Of a stretch of 64,000 nt of DNA, positions 52,232 through 64,000 are shown in pieces. Origin of the DNA: Sipunculus nudus (lineage: Eukaryota > Annelida > Sipuncula > Golfingiida > Sipunculidae). The DNA is taken from NCBI GenBank assembly GCA_026874595.1, contig CM049313.1, forward strand, positions 53,185,659 through 53,249,658, read 5' to 3'. Position 1 is the stretch's first letter, and each line of letters begins with the position of its first letter. The translations under genes and the position numbers were made by a program. Below the pieces are notes generated by a model, which was not told the origin of the DNA, searched no databases, and saw nothing but the letters and a program-made list of their open reading frames with translations.

Positions 52232-53484
52232 TGTCAAGGTTTAAACCCCAGGCAATCCTAAGGTACCTCGCCCCCAGGTTCTTCCATCATCAAATAATCA
52301 AATACAGCACGTGGATGCACAGTTCCATGCAAACAAACAAGTCAGCAAGTATTTATATTATATTTATTAACAAAAATACACTTATTTAGTATCTTAACGG
52401 TGCATAAAATCAGTGGCTCTGGCTTGGTGGCAACACGTCAAGGCATATGAATGAAAAGGGTCCTGAATGTGTCACGATACCAGTTAAAAATCTGCAAAGA
52501 TTAGAGAGAAGAGACTTGAGACTTTATATGAGACTTCTTAAAAAATCTGAGCTACCTTAAGAGTTACTCCTTTTATGCTTCTAACACTGTATACCAGTAC
52601 AGATACGAATTAGATGTAGATAATATTGCTTAAAAAATATACACATTATCTAGTCAGTTTACAGGTTGAAAGAGTAACAATGGTAATACAAAGATACAAA
52701 CATAATACTGGTCTACCTAGCTTTTACTTTTTTACTGTATATATGGGCTACAATAAAGAAGGAGGTTCTGGAAACTTTTCAAGAAACAAATGTGGGACTC
52801 ACCATAAATGCGGTATCGGTTATGCTGTACACCTAGGCCTGGCACTGGCAGTCAGCCCTGAGGTCCTTTTGGTCCCTAGTACTTGGCCCACAGAATACCA
52901 CACAGACGGCTCCTGATTAGGTGTTTCCATTCTTGTGGTGGTTCTCATCAAACGGTTATGCCCATGTGCTGGCCTTAGGCTTGATAAACCCAGTAAGAGT
53001 TGGCCTTATTGAAAGTTCAAGTGTCCAGGTTCTGTTCTACTCTGTAAAACACATATCTAGACCCCAAATTATGTACAGTTCATGGTGGGTGTACAGAGCA
53101 CATCCTCATGCTACGAGGGTCTCATGCTAACTGCCGTTCCTCTCCCCGAGAGCCAACTTGGCCCCAGCATGAATTCCCCAAAAAGCCCCAGAACCAGTTT
53201 GTGAAATTATTGTAACCCTATCCTTGTTCAAGTCTTTTATTAAAGAAACACCACAGAGTTGCTATGCTTCAGTGATCACTGTGCATCACTGAAAGAAACC
53301 CTACTGGAGTGGGGACTATAAGAAAGCACAGGTTTGTTCTAATTGACTGGGGGGGGGGGGGTTGTTTCTACCAGTATATAGGTGAACCCATGGGGGGGGG
53401 GGGGGGAAATTTACACTTTGGAGGGTGGCAATAATAATATTGACTTTATTGTACTTAACGTGTCATAGAGGCAATTTTGTGACA
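52232..53484 (-). repeat. 5' LTR of element 2 (1253 bp)
   Basis: Begins TGTCAAGG and ends TTGTGACA, with a TGTCA/TGACA inverted end. Contains two G-runs (about 53349-53361 and 53393-53406) also present in the left copy. The right flank is TCAGT; no matching left flank survives. Confidence 0.87.
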
Positions 53485-53489
53485 TCAGT

Positions 53490-54443
53490 ACCAGAGCAGA
53501 TTCCATAGCGTGAACATAAACCTTTTGTCATCTGGTATCTTCATCAGCACTGTTCACCCTGGAGTCTAGAGGATGCATTGTAATTATACCAAATCTTGAG
53601 TGTACCGTTGATGTACGGCAAGTACGCTATCTTTTCGCTATATGTGCGTTTCTCATATATTACAAATAAGTACACTGCGCTGCATGAACGCCGGTCGAAA
53701 GATACTACTTCGTGCAATACTTCGGCATTCGCTATGACTTCGTACAGCGTGCGTTGTATCTGCGCTGCAAGTACGCTATGTATACGTGCAATCTATTGGG
53801 GCTCATACGCTGAAGGGTTGCGTGCTGGGAGGTAAGCGTTTTACCGCATATGAACCGCTTATCCCCAACGAACACGTAGCGTAGCCGTGCCGCGCTCGAC
53901 CAATGTGGGACCGGTGTGCTGCGTCATCATTAACTATGACCTGCGTAACAGCGAACGCAGCATAGTTTTGTGCATGCCCAATACTTTCAGGCACTGGGCC
54001 GTTCTGGGCGTACATAACACTTACACAAAACGATTGAGTTGGATATGAGGTGCGTATTGTGCGTACGACGGCGTGTGAAAAAAGTCAAAGCGCAACTCAT
54101 AAGGAATTTGGATACGCAAAAGTGTGACAAGCCTTAAACTTGGTTCAATTACCTTGACCTTCTTTCCACCTTAATTAAGCTATAATCACGTCTTAAGGCT
54201 TAAAAAACTTTTCAATCTTTTCCTTTTTTTCGCTTCCACTCATACTTTTATGAGTATAACATTCTCTACTCGTGCAGCTCTGTACTGTAGGACAGAATTT
54301 GCTGTATACCGCGTACGTTTACGTTTTGAATGATTATCAGGCGTCTATTTTCTATAGCTGCATAAACACACGTGATCACAATTTAATGAATATATAAATG
54401 TACTAAATACTTATTACAATTATATCATTTAACACAATTGTAG
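53490..54443. other. Region upstream of mucin gene 3, with CpG-rich patch
   Basis: 53610-54120 is CpG-rich with many TACGC/GCGTA words, against an AT-rich background; it is either repeat-derived or a promoter-like region. No copy of the 13-base motif shared by genes 1 and 2 was found. A 5' noncoding exon probably lies here, because coding exon 1 follows an acceptor at 54441-54443. Confidence 0.4.
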
Positions 54444-54462
54444 GTACGCTGTGCCGCAATCA

Positions 54463-54484
54463 ATGGTGCTGTTAACTATTTTCG
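54463..54484 (+). CDS. Gene 3 exon 1, signal peptide
   Basis: ATGGTGCTGTTAACTATTTTCG then GTGAGG. Encodes MVLLTIF, completed across a phase-1 intron to GLSSA. The acceptor CAATTGTAG lies 19 bases before the ATG. Too short to show as a reading frame; found by matching phase and hydrophobicity with genes 1 and 2. Confidence 0.65.
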
Positions 54485-57400
54485 GTGAGGCATTTTCTAT
54501 TTTTTCTAATCTGCTATGTTATAGATATCTTATTGAAATATGATGATAAAATCATGTTCTTTACCAATTAGGGAGTGATTAACGTTAGGCCTTAAAATTT
54601 TGATTAAATGTTTCTACAAGCATATTTGCATATCGAGAACGATCTAGTGAGATAGTTTATTCCACCCGACTGTTTATGCATTATTTTGATTCCATTCGAA
54701 GCCATCGATTGTATTTATTTCGATTCGAGTCAGAGCCATTAAAAAATGTCCCGATATATTATTATCAGAACTATAATAATCTCGTATTCCTGTAAAATTT
54801 CAAATACATCATAGCAATTGAAAAAAATATTGATCAGCTTGGCTTGATCGACATATCGGCTTTACATATTGAAGCAGGGCTATTGAAATTTACATTTAAT
54901 CAGTATTTATACTTTTTATTATATTTATTATATTGTTAATACTATTTCACCGATAAGATTATCCATAATGAATCACATTATAATTATGATACCTATTCTG
55001 ATTAACATATGCTGTCAGGAAAGCATGCATACTATCAGGAGATTCAACCTGCCATGAACGATGATATTATTGATATATTCTGTCATGTAAACCTTAATAA
55101 GATGTGTCCTGCTGGTGTGAATTCAAATTTGGAAATCAAAGTTCTGGTTAATCGCTTACTGATATTTTTATTTCGAAATAACGGGAAATAAAGTTCGTTT
55201 TAAGGGATAATATAGGCAGCCTCTTAACAAATGTCATCCTACTGTATTTTGAAGTTTTTATCATTTGATTATTCCGGTATTCCGTACTTTACTTTGCCAA
55301 TACACGCCCCCTTACCACCAATCTCTCACCGCATATAGATGTCCGCCTGGACGTAGTCCTGGGAGTGCTCTACTTTCGCATTCCTGTGACCTTATCGAAC
55401 TCTGACAGGTTTCTGATTAAATATTTCTCGAAACCACTTTTTGGGGCTGCCATTTTGTGGATACTCAAAAGCCCAGATGTCACAGGTTTAGTTATGGATA
55501 TACCGTCAGTGCACGTAAATAGTACCGGTACAGGTTACACATGGATCCCCATTTATTCTTTTAAGGATTGTCGTCTGCGTTGAAAAAGACCGGTTTTGAG
55601 GCATATAACGAAATGTCAGCTCTAAAATATAACTCAACGATAACACCACATGGCATCAAAATCAGATTAAAACATGCGACCGAAAGCACTGCCACCATTC
55701 ATCCAACCACCGCGACCAGTGCTGCTATAACTATGTCTAGCGGTACTACAAAAGGTACTACAACAATTGAACGAACCACAACGACCAGTGCTGCTATAAG
55801 CATGTCTAGCGGTACTACAAACGGCACCACCACCATTGAACCAAACACCACGACCAGTGCTGCTATAACCACGTCTAGCGGTACAACAAAAGGTACTACC
55901 ACAATTGAAGCAACCATCGCGACCAGTGCTGCTCAAACCACGTCTAGTGGTCAAACAAAAGGTACTACTAACATTGAAGCAACCACCACGACCAGTGCTG
56001 CTCAAACCACGTCTATCGGTACAACAAAAGGTACTACCACCATTGAACAAACCACCACGACAAGTGCTGCTCAAACAACGTCTAGCGGTACAAAAAAAAC
56101 GTACTACCACCATTGAACCAACCACCACGACCAGTGCTGCTCAAACCACGTCTAGCTGTACAACAAAAGGTACTACCACCATTGAACCAACCACCACGAC
56201 CAGTGCTGCTAAGACCACGTCTAGTGGTACAACAAAAGGTACTACCATCATAAAACCAACCAACACGACCAGTGCTGCTCTAACCACGTCTAGCGGTACA
56301 ACGAAAGGTATAATTAACCACCATTGAACAAACCACCACGACTAGTGCTGCTCAAACCACGTCTAGCGGTACAACGAAATGTACTACCACCAATGAACAA
56401 ACCACCACAACCAGTGCTGCTCAAACCACGTCTAATGGTCCAACAAAAGGTACTACCACCATTGAACCAACCACCACAATCAGTGCAGCTCAGACTACGT
56501 CTAGCGGTACAACAAAAGGTTCTACCACCTTTGAACCAACCACCACGACCAGTGCTGCTCATACCACGTCTAGCGGTACAACAAAAGGTACTACCACCAT
56601 TGAACCAACCACCACGACCAGTGCTGTTCAGACCACGACTAGTGGTACAACAAAAGGTACTACCACCATTGAACCAATAACCACGACCAGTGCTGCTCAA
56701 ACCACGTCTATCGGTACAACAAATGGTACTACCACCATTGAACAAACCACCACGACCAGTGCTGTTCAGACCACGTCTAGTGGTACAACAAAAGGTACTA
56801 CCACCATTGAACCAATAACCACGACCAGTGCTGCTCAAACCACGTCTTTCGGTACAACAAAAGGTTCTACCACCTTTGAACCAACCACCACGACCAGTGC
56901 TGCTCATACCACGTCTAGCGGTACAACAAAAGGTACTACCACCATTGAACCAACCACCACGACCAGTGCTGTTCAGACCACGTCTAGTGGTACAACAAAA
57001 GGTACTACCACCATTGAACTAATAACCACGACCAGTGCTGCTCAAACCACGTCTATCGGTACAACAAATGGTACTACCAACATTGAAGCAACCACCACGA
57101 CCAGTGCTGCTCAAACCACGTCTATCGGTACAACAAAAGGTACTACCACCATTGAACAAACCACCACGACCAGTGCTGCTCAAACCACGTCTAGTGGTCC
57201 AACAAAAGGTTCTACCACCATTGAACTAACAACCACGACCAGTGCTGCTCGAACCACATCTAGCGGCACAACAAAGGGAACTACCACCATTGAAGCAACC
57301 ACCACGACCAGTGCTGCTCAAACCACGTCTAGCGGTACAACAAAAGGTACTATTACTATTGAACCAACCACCACGACCAGTGCTGCTAAGACAACGTCTA

Positions 57401-59722
57401 GTGGTACAACAAAAGGTACTACCATCATAAAACCAACCAACACGACCAGTGCTGCTCTAACCACGTCTAGCGGTACAACGAAAGGTATAATTAACCACCA
57501 TTGAACAAACCACCACGACTAGTGCTGCTCAAACCACGTCTAGCGGTACAACGAAAGGTACTACCACCCTTGAACCAACCACCACGACCAGTGCTGCTCA
57601 AACCACGTCTAGTGGTACTTCAAAAGGTACGACCGCCATTGAACCAACCACCATGACCAGTGCTGCTCCAACTATGTCTGGTAGTACAATAAAAGGTACA
57701 ACCGCCATTGAACATACCACGACCAGTCCTCCTATAACCACGTCTAGCGGTACAACAAATTGTACAACCGCCATTGAACCAACCACCACGATCAGTGCTG
57801 CTCAGACCACGTCTAGCGGTACAACGAAAGGTATTACCACCATTGAACAAACCACCACGACCAGTGCTGCTCAAACCACGTCTAGCGGTACAACGAAAGG
57901 TACTCCCACCAATGAAGAAACCACCACGACCAGTGCTGCTCAAACCACGTCTAATGGTCCAACAAAAGGTACTACCACCATTGAACCAACCACCACGACC
58001 AGTGCTGCTCAAACCACGTCTAGCGGTACAACGAAAGGTACCCCCACCAATGAAGAAACCACCACGACCAGTGCTGCTCAAACCACGTCTAATGGTCCAA
58101 CAAAAGGTACTCCCACCAATGAAGAAACCACCACGACCAGTGCTGCTCAAACCACGTCTAATGTTCCAATAAAAGGTACTACCAGCATTGAACCAACCAC
58201 CACGACCAGTGCTGCTCAAACCACGTCTAGCTGTACAACAAAAGGTACTACCACCATTGAACCAACCACCACGACCAGTGCTGCTCAAACCACGTCTAGT
58301 GGTACAACAAAAGGTACTACCATCATAAAACCAACCAACACGACCAGTGCTGCTCGAACCACGTCTAGCGGTACAACGAAAGGTATAATTAACCACCATT
58401 GAACAAACCACCACGACCAGTGCTGCTCAAACCAAGTCTAGAGGTACAACAGCAGGTACTACCACCACTGAACCAACCACCACGACCAGTGCTGCTCAAA
58501 CCACGTCTAGCGGTACAACAAAAGGTACTACCACCATTGAACCAACCACCACGACCAGTGCTGCTCAGACCACTTCTAGTGGTACAACAAAAGGTACTAC
58601 CACCATTGAACCAACCACCACGACCAGTGCTGCTCAAACCACGTCTAGCAGTACAACAAAAGGTACTGCCACCATTGAACCAATCACCACGACCAGTGCT
58701 GCTCAAACAACGTCTAGCGGTACAACAAAAGGTACTACCACCATTGAACCAACCACCAAGAGCAGTACTGGCACAAGCACGACAAACAGTATTACCACAC
58801 CTGAACCAATCATAAGTACAAAAATGTCCCCTTCGGCATCAACAGCTCCACCTGGTGTTCAGCCACCAGACTTCAGTAAGTTAATATCCTTTATTTTTAA
58901 CATGATGCAGCTATTGTTAGTTTACATTTAAAATCAGCTCAGATCTCAGACCATCCGAGCAAATTTTATATTTATTTAGGGATTGTTTTAACTGCATCCA
59001 GCAAATATTTTTGACTGATACAAAAATATATCCATATCGTGAATTCTTTACTGATGTATTTATAAATAGTTTTAAAACCGTCAGTTATATCTCATCTGTT
59101 ATTTTTTATCTGAACAAGGTTTTTTACCTTTTTTTCAAGGTGGGAGGTCCGTCCATATCAAATTTGAACTTTTGTTTAGACGACGAAGAGCTCTGAACAA
59201 TGAACATGTCCCGTTTTTCCGCCAGACCCAGTCTGAACGAGAATCCAACATCACACAGCAGGTATTGTGCATGTTCTCTTCTGTATTTCCGTTTGTCACG
59301 TCACATCTGCTGATCATGTGTTACATGTCAATCATACCTGTCAATTATGTCGTATCTTTTAGTTATGGAATACCGCTGTAAATCATGTCGCACATGTAAA
59401 TTAATTCATACCTGTCAGTCATGTTAAAATCTCTTTCATGGCATACCTAGTCAATCCCGCCATATCTCACAATCTTGCAATGCCTGTCCGTCATGGCATA
59501 CCTGTCAGTCATGTTGTTCCTGTCATTCATGTCATACATGTCATTCATGTCAACCTTTCAATCATGTCCTGTTTACAATACTGTTACCTGTCAGTCACGA
59601 CACAGCTGTCAATCATGACATACCTGTCAATCATGATGCAGATCAATTATTTAATAACTTATACTATTGTTGTTAGAAAACGACCAGAATCTTATCTTTG
59701 AAACTTACCAGTAACTTTCTCC

Positions 59723-59766
<44 letters not shown>

Positions 59767-61749
59767 TATATGTTTATATATATGTATATATAAATATATA
59801 TAAATATAAATACATTAATTCTTCACAGCCGGGTTTTAAGTAGACCGATATATAAGATGTCCATTTATTAAAAAATATATAATTAAAAATAAATTAAAAT
59901 TTAAGTGTTTTCTTCTACTTTTATTCTACATAATATTCATTATATACACGTACATGTATATTTGTTCAAAATTAAAAAAAAAAGAATATCATATGCACAG
60001 CAAACCTTGCTAAAATGTAATATTATAATCTATACGTGAGTCGAAAAACATGGCTTGTGTGTTTAAATTTCAAATACACAATTACAAGCTCTGTAAATAA
60101 TTTGACAAGAGTCTAATTTTGTATAACTGTGCGGGGCATGGTGGTAAGAATGTAAACTAAATTGTGCAGGCTGTGTGTGCTTGTGTGTTTGTGGTTGGGG
60201 GTTGGGGGGGGGGATGGGGGGTTGCTGGTCGGGGAGAGCTGCGGGTTGACATAAGCTGCATAAATAAATGATAAAGTGTTTTATTGCGATTTGAAAACTT
60301 CTTAACAGAAATAGAAACTCATTTATCAAATATAAATTATTTAATATATAGAGTATATATGGACATGTATATGTATTAATTGTATTTAATGTATAACAAT
60401 TGTTCTTATTAAACTTTTATACACAGTGATAAACAGAGGAAATCATCAGCATTTTGCATCGCAGCAGGGGATGATGATTTTAATGCTGAACACATCAGTT
60501 CAATCATAAATTTTTAACGAAAATGACCTTTTACTCTTACTCAGGGAACAAAAAAATACAAAAATACACCTTTATAATTATACCTTTACAGGTGCAATTG
60601 TATAAAATAGAAAAAAGGTCTTTCTTTGAAAGCTTAGTTAGATATTGTTCATAACAAGATTTGAAGGTTGAAACTAATTCCATGAAGTCATCTGTTTAGC
60701 AAAAAAAAATCTTAAAAATAAGAAGTGATCCATACCGGTCCGGCCCATTGAGGCCAAGGAACATGCGGGTCCGGTATTTGGGGGTCAGTCATTCCAACCC
60801 AAAATTTTGGACCGGACCAGTCCAAGCTGTCTGGTTCCACACCTCTAGTGGTAAAGGCTGCTACTAGGGTTATTGGCTGCACAGATGTCTCTCAAGCATA
60901 ATCTCAAACACAGTCTCATGCACATCACACAAGTGCTTTACAAATTTAATGGTGATGGAAAATGAGAAAACAAATGGACTGACTAATTCACCATTTGCCT
61001 GCCAAGTCATACATACAATTCAAACGGCAACTCGAATGTACCAACATTAAAACACTTGGAAATCCTATATACATAATTTACAGTTATTCGTTGACACCAC
61101 CAAATGCGGCGCTTACACTTCCATGAACATGAGAATCCTACCACATTTAGCAATAGAATAGTGCATGAAAATGTAATAGCGACCATATTTGTCCCTAGAA
61201 TAGTCTCCCTAACGGACATCATAAGAATAGAATAGATAGAATAGAATATTCTATGATAATATTACATAAGACTGACATAGTCTACTGATATAAAGTTTCA
61301 AAATGGAAATAAACTGGAAATTATGTACCTGGAGAAAACACATGACCTGACTAGTTGATTTGCTAGCAAAGAACCATTCATCAGCAAGCTTAGCGGCAAA
61401 ATCAGGTACACTTTTAACATGGTAATGAAGAGTACTTTGAAAATGGAGTCGGTCTCAACAACATATATATTAAGTAAAAATATAAATTATTACGCCTAAT
61501 TTTACAATCAAAGATATATTAATACCTTTTTACTGCATAGAAATTTTAAATTGTCAGAAATTAATCACGAGTTCAAAAGTTACGCAAACCAGGTGCTTTC
61601 GATAAAGAGGGCATACAATGTTGGCGCCGCTAATCAGTATAATGCGCGCTAATTTCTGACCAATTTTCATATAGTGTGCCCACTTCTGTACACTAATCAC
61701 ATCAAAGAAATATCTACCAGCCGAAACTGACGGTGTTAAAGGCGTATTT

Positions 61750-61815
<66 letters not shown>

Positions 61816-61816
61816 T

Positions 61817-61852
<36 letters not shown>

Positions 61853-63254
61853 ATGTGTGTAATCATTAAATAGATGTATTACCTAAAACTTAAGTTAATA
61901 CATGAAGTTCCCAATTCACTCAGGGACTTCGTGTATTTACTAAAAAATCAAGGAAATACGTATATATCTATAGTCAGTGGAGCCTCTCAATATCGGAGAT
62001 TCTGTGTCTACCCTTAAATTTTCGCCTAACACATAATCAAATTTGAACGTATATACAGAAACCCTATTCATTATAAATCACTTTGGAATCCTAATATCTC
62101 ATACATTAGTAACATTCTTTCATGTGAGCTAACTATGCACCGTGTGTTACAATATATTTTTTTCAGCTATCTGCACTCTTTCTCAGAACACATGGATTTC
62201 AGTCAGTGTCTATTCAACGCTTACCCACGTGAGTATGTATGTGGTTTAATAAACATTACTAGAAATGTGCATTCTGAGGGAGCAGAACTCCACCAAGACA
62301 GGTCATTCCCCTATATGGCATTGTCAGAAATGTGCGATAAACACAACAGGACTATCACGGTATGTCACAGGATAATGACACTGAGCGCCATCTAGTGGCA
62401 ACAAATTGAACAAGACAACATTGTCAGAAATGCAGCAGTTTCTTTTCTTCATTTTTTTTGTTAATCCTAGATCCAGATGGGGATCCGTAAATTTAAACAT
62501 TTCTTCCTTGTATTATTGCCGGGCTATCCAGGAAAATAGATCGAAATCCGTTTTTTTTTTTATTATTGTTGCTGGAAATGTTGCTAACAGACAGAAGAAC
62601 AAATCAACACCGCCTAAAGTTTACTCCCGCCACCTGGCGGAGGAAATTATGTTAGAGGTTACTCATCTACATTCAAATTCTCTAAAAGATTGATTAAATG
62701 TTGCAGGATAAAAGCAGATTTCTAGAATGCCCAAAGTAATAACATACATAACCGTATATGCAATATTATGTGTTTATTCCAATTGTTTCCCATTTGAACC
62801 TTCCCAAACACAACCATATTCTCTTACACTGGAGTAAAGTATTTCATTATTTTCAATGGCTCCCGCTTCTCCAGTAAGCACTAAAATTGCTTTGAAATAA
62901 TTAATAATTAACATTTTTTTATGAATAACGATGATATTTTATGAAAAAAGTGTGATCATAATGTTATTTATATAATATCACGGAGTTAATAGAGTGTATG
63001 AGCTAATATGATAATATGTACATATATAATTTCAAATCTTTATTTCAGTCAAGATAATTGCGGCCAGCACCCGTTAGACTATGAAGTTCGTTATAATTCA
63101 GGGGATATTGCGGCTGGTTGTATCGAACGTTGTGTTTTGATTAATCAAATCGAAGACCGTGTGATGCCGCATATAGGTGACGTCACAGATATTGTGTGTG
63201 GGGCTGTTGATGCCAATTCAACTACGTCATCAATGACCCAGCAGCTTCAAAAAG
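54463..63254 (+). CDS. Transmembrane mucin gene 3 (partial; mucin exon frameshifted)
   Basis: Visible coding exons: 54463-54484, 55566-58872, 59140-59261, 62167-62228 and 63049-63254. Phases 1,1,0,2,1 are identical to genes 1 and 2. Signal peptide MVLLTIFGLSSA, a Thr-rich array of about 45 units of 69 bp, then SEA-like exons very close to gene 2. The EGF-like, membrane and tail exons should lie beyond 64000. The array frame is broken four times (near 56093, 56307, 57484 and 58382), so as assembled the product stops at about residue 190. Exons 3-5 remain intact with good splice sites, so the gene is either a very recent pseudogene, an assembly mosaic, or uses unrecognised splicing. Confidence 0.72.
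54485..55565. other. Gene 3 intron 1
   Basis: AT-rich. Its 3' part (55355-55485) is similar to 44090-44220, suggesting an old interspersed repeat. No other exon seen. Confidence 0.5.
55566..58872 (+). pseudogene. Gene 3 exon 2, 69-bp mucin array with frameshifts
   Basis: Acceptor TTCTTTTAAG, donor GACTTCA|GTAAGT, phases 1 to 1 overall. It starts LSSALKKTGFEAYNEMSALK, then about 45 units of 23 codons (start TTTIEPTTTT, end SSGTTKG; 14 of 23 Ser/Thr, one Glu, one Lys), and ends PPGVQPPDF. The correct frame changes four times. The first is an extra base in an A-run (56093); the others are one variant reading GGTATAATTAACC in place of GGTACTACC (four extra bases) at 56307, 57484 and 58382. The shifted frame meets TGA within each unit. 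Confidence 0.8.
59140..59261 (+). CDS. Gene 3 exon 3, start of SEA-like region
   Basis: Phases 1 to 0, acceptor TTTTTCAAG, donor CAG|GTATTG. Encodes SGRSVHIKFELLFRRRRALN and ends RESNITQQ. Clear paralogue of gene 2 exon 3. Confidence 0.85.
59330..59640. repeat. Degenerate short tandem repeat in gene 3 intron 3
   Basis: Many imperfect copies of CATACCTGTCAATCATGT-like units at about 18-20 bp spacing. Non-coding. Confidence 0.7.
59730..59763. repeat. (TA)n microsatellite in gene 3 intron 3
   Basis: Pure TA run followed by more diffuse TA-rich DNA to about 59810. Confidence 0.9.
59820..61750. other. Rest of gene 3 intron 3
   Basis: No exon found. 60735-60830 carries facing ACCGGTCCGG and GGACCGGACC phrases, probably a small transposon fragment. 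A G-run lies at 60198-60212, and AATAGAATAGA words near 61225-61250. Confidence 0.45.
61757..61852. repeat. Compound (TA)n-(GA)n microsatellite in gene 3 intron 3
   Basis: A TA run passes directly into an imperfect GA run. Confidence 0.95.
62167..62228 (+). CDS. Gene 3 exon 4, SEA-like helix and strand
   Basis: 62 bp, phases 0 to 2, acceptor TTTTTTTCAG, donor AC|GTGAGT. Encodes LSALFLRTHGFQSVSIQRLP, sharing LSALF and GFQSVSI with gene 2. Confidence 0.88.
63049..63254 (+). CDS. Gene 3 exon 5, four-cysteine SEA-like segment
   Basis: 206 bp as in gene 2, phases 2 to 1, acceptor TATTTCAG, donor AAAAG|GTAGGA. Begins QDNCGQHPLDYEVRYNSG, then CIERC, then DIVCG. All four cysteines conserved. Confidence 0.88.
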
Positions 63255-64000
63255 GTAGGAAGAGCTGACCGTACAGTAATGTAGAGCACAATCTACCTAT
63301 AGACGCAGAAAGACATAGATAAATATAGAATGATTCCTGTTGCGAAAAGGGCCAGCATTAACATATATACTTGATTATATAAAGAAATATTCAACCAGAA
63401 TTACATATTTTGAGTAGGTCGGTTTAATTCAGTCTTTATAGATTAGCATGTTGGTGAGCGTTTGCATATTCTGTCGTTTTGATACGAACGCACCTTTATT
63501 TTTGGTAGATTACTTTCGGGTCTGCGTATCTGAAAAAAATTTGGCAAGAATTTTTTTTCGTATCGTCATCACAATATTATCTTCACATATTTAAGTTTCA
63601 CAAAGTAAGAAGGGTTGATGAATTTATCTCTATATCAATATGGTTTAAACGTGTTTGGGGTGGACTATCCTTCCGAGTACCTTATATTTTTCTTCTTTCT
63701 TTCTTCCTTCCGTTATTTCTTCTTTTTCCTCATGTTCTCTAGATTTTAAAATTGGCCGATTTGTGTTTGGGGTGGACTTTACTTCGGAGTACCAAACCAT
63801 AAATTAGATATTCATATATTTTTCTTCTTTCTTTCTTCCTTCCTTCCGTTATTTCTTTTTTTTTCTCTTGTTCTCTAGATCTCAAAATCAGCTGATGCTA
63901 ATACTGATCATTGGTCAAAGTATCAGTAGATTTGTTAATTTTTTACCGATATTTAATGTTGACCATTACTTAATTTCAAAGGTCGTGACCCCCATAGGCG
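63255..64000. other. Gene 3 intron 5, to window end
   Basis: No exon seen. Contains a duplicated phrase: TTTTTCTTCTTTCTTTCTTCC and GTTTGGGGTGGACT each occur twice (about 63651-63750 and 63763-63880). Confidence 0.5.

Larger units (their letters stand above)
46036..53484 (-). mobile_element. Ty3/gypsy-class LTR retrotransposon 2, Gmr1-like, degenerate
   Basis: Minus-strand element of about 7.4 kb with a complete right LTR, a left LTR lacking its last 430 or so bases, a tRNA-His-type primer site, a polypurine tract and broken gag-PR-INT-RT-RH coding. Integrase again precedes RT. Proteins are clearly related to element 1 but differ in many residues (YIDD versus YVDD, different linker), so it is a different family. 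At least four lesions disable it. Confidence 0.9.

Noticed and set aside
56307-58420. Reading the GGTATAATTAACC variant as a tiny intron (donor AAAG|GTATAA to the next CAG)
   Set aside because: The implied intron would be only about 38 bases and would rejoin in the wrong frame, so it does not repair the reading frame.
55667-58815. Repeat frames such as LLKPRLAVQQKVLPPLNQPP and the antisense GGWFNGGSTFCCTARRGLSS
   Set aside because: Out-of-frame and antisense readings of the 69-bp array in gene 3. The frame joining to the acceptor and donor is the Thr-rich one. The Cys-rich antisense reading looks protein-like but has no start, splice or conservation support.

Overview
This is AT-rich eukaryotic nuclear DNA from an invertebrate, most likely a mollusc (a bivalve or gastropod is favoured but not proven). 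The signs are small exons in long introns with GT/AG junctions, LTR retrotransposons with an animal-type tRNA primer site, a decayed LINE, MITE-like inverted-repeat elements, many (TA)n and (GA)n tracts, and invertebrate-style interspersed repeats. There are no bacterial operons, rRNA genes or CRISPR arrays.

Main content: a head-to-tail cluster of three paralogous transmembrane-mucin genes on the + strand. Gene 1 (11772-19690, 10 coding exons, 441 aa) and gene 2 (23879-39873, 10 coding exons, 3026 aa) can be assembled completely from splice sites. All intron phases agree between them, and the summed coding lengths are multiples of three. Gene 3 (54463 to beyond the window) shows its first five coding exons. 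The order is signal peptide, Ser/Thr/Pro mucin exon, SEA-like region, Cys-rich/EGF-like module, transmembrane helix, and a cytoplasmic tail with NPx[Y/F] and YxxM motifs. The backbone is conserved, but the mucin exon is not. It is 171 bp without repeats in gene 1, one 8058-bp exon of about 155 x 51 bp in gene 2, and about 3.3 kb of an unrelated 69-bp repeat in gene 3. That exon is flanked by phase-1 introns on both sides, so it can expand or be replaced without disturbing the downstream frame. Gene 3's array carries four frameshifts, three of them copies of one variant unit.

Mobile DNA: two Ty3/gypsy-class LTR elements on the - strand, 940-8537 (young, 5-bp target duplication, one in-frame stop) and 46036-53484 (older, multiply broken, one LTR truncated against a TA tract). 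In both, integrase lies upstream of reverse transcriptase: the unusual Gmr1-like order GAG-PR-INT-RT-RH. The two differ in sequence and in primer-binding site, so they are separate lineages.

The remainder is intergenic and intronic DNA with a 2.1-kb 38-bp satellite (about 41.8-43.9 kb), several minisatellites, two MITE-like families, a repeat present twice inside gene 2 introns, and a LINE remnant. I saw no other convincing gene. All exon models rest on reading splice sites and paralogue alignment by eye; no search or transcript data were available.
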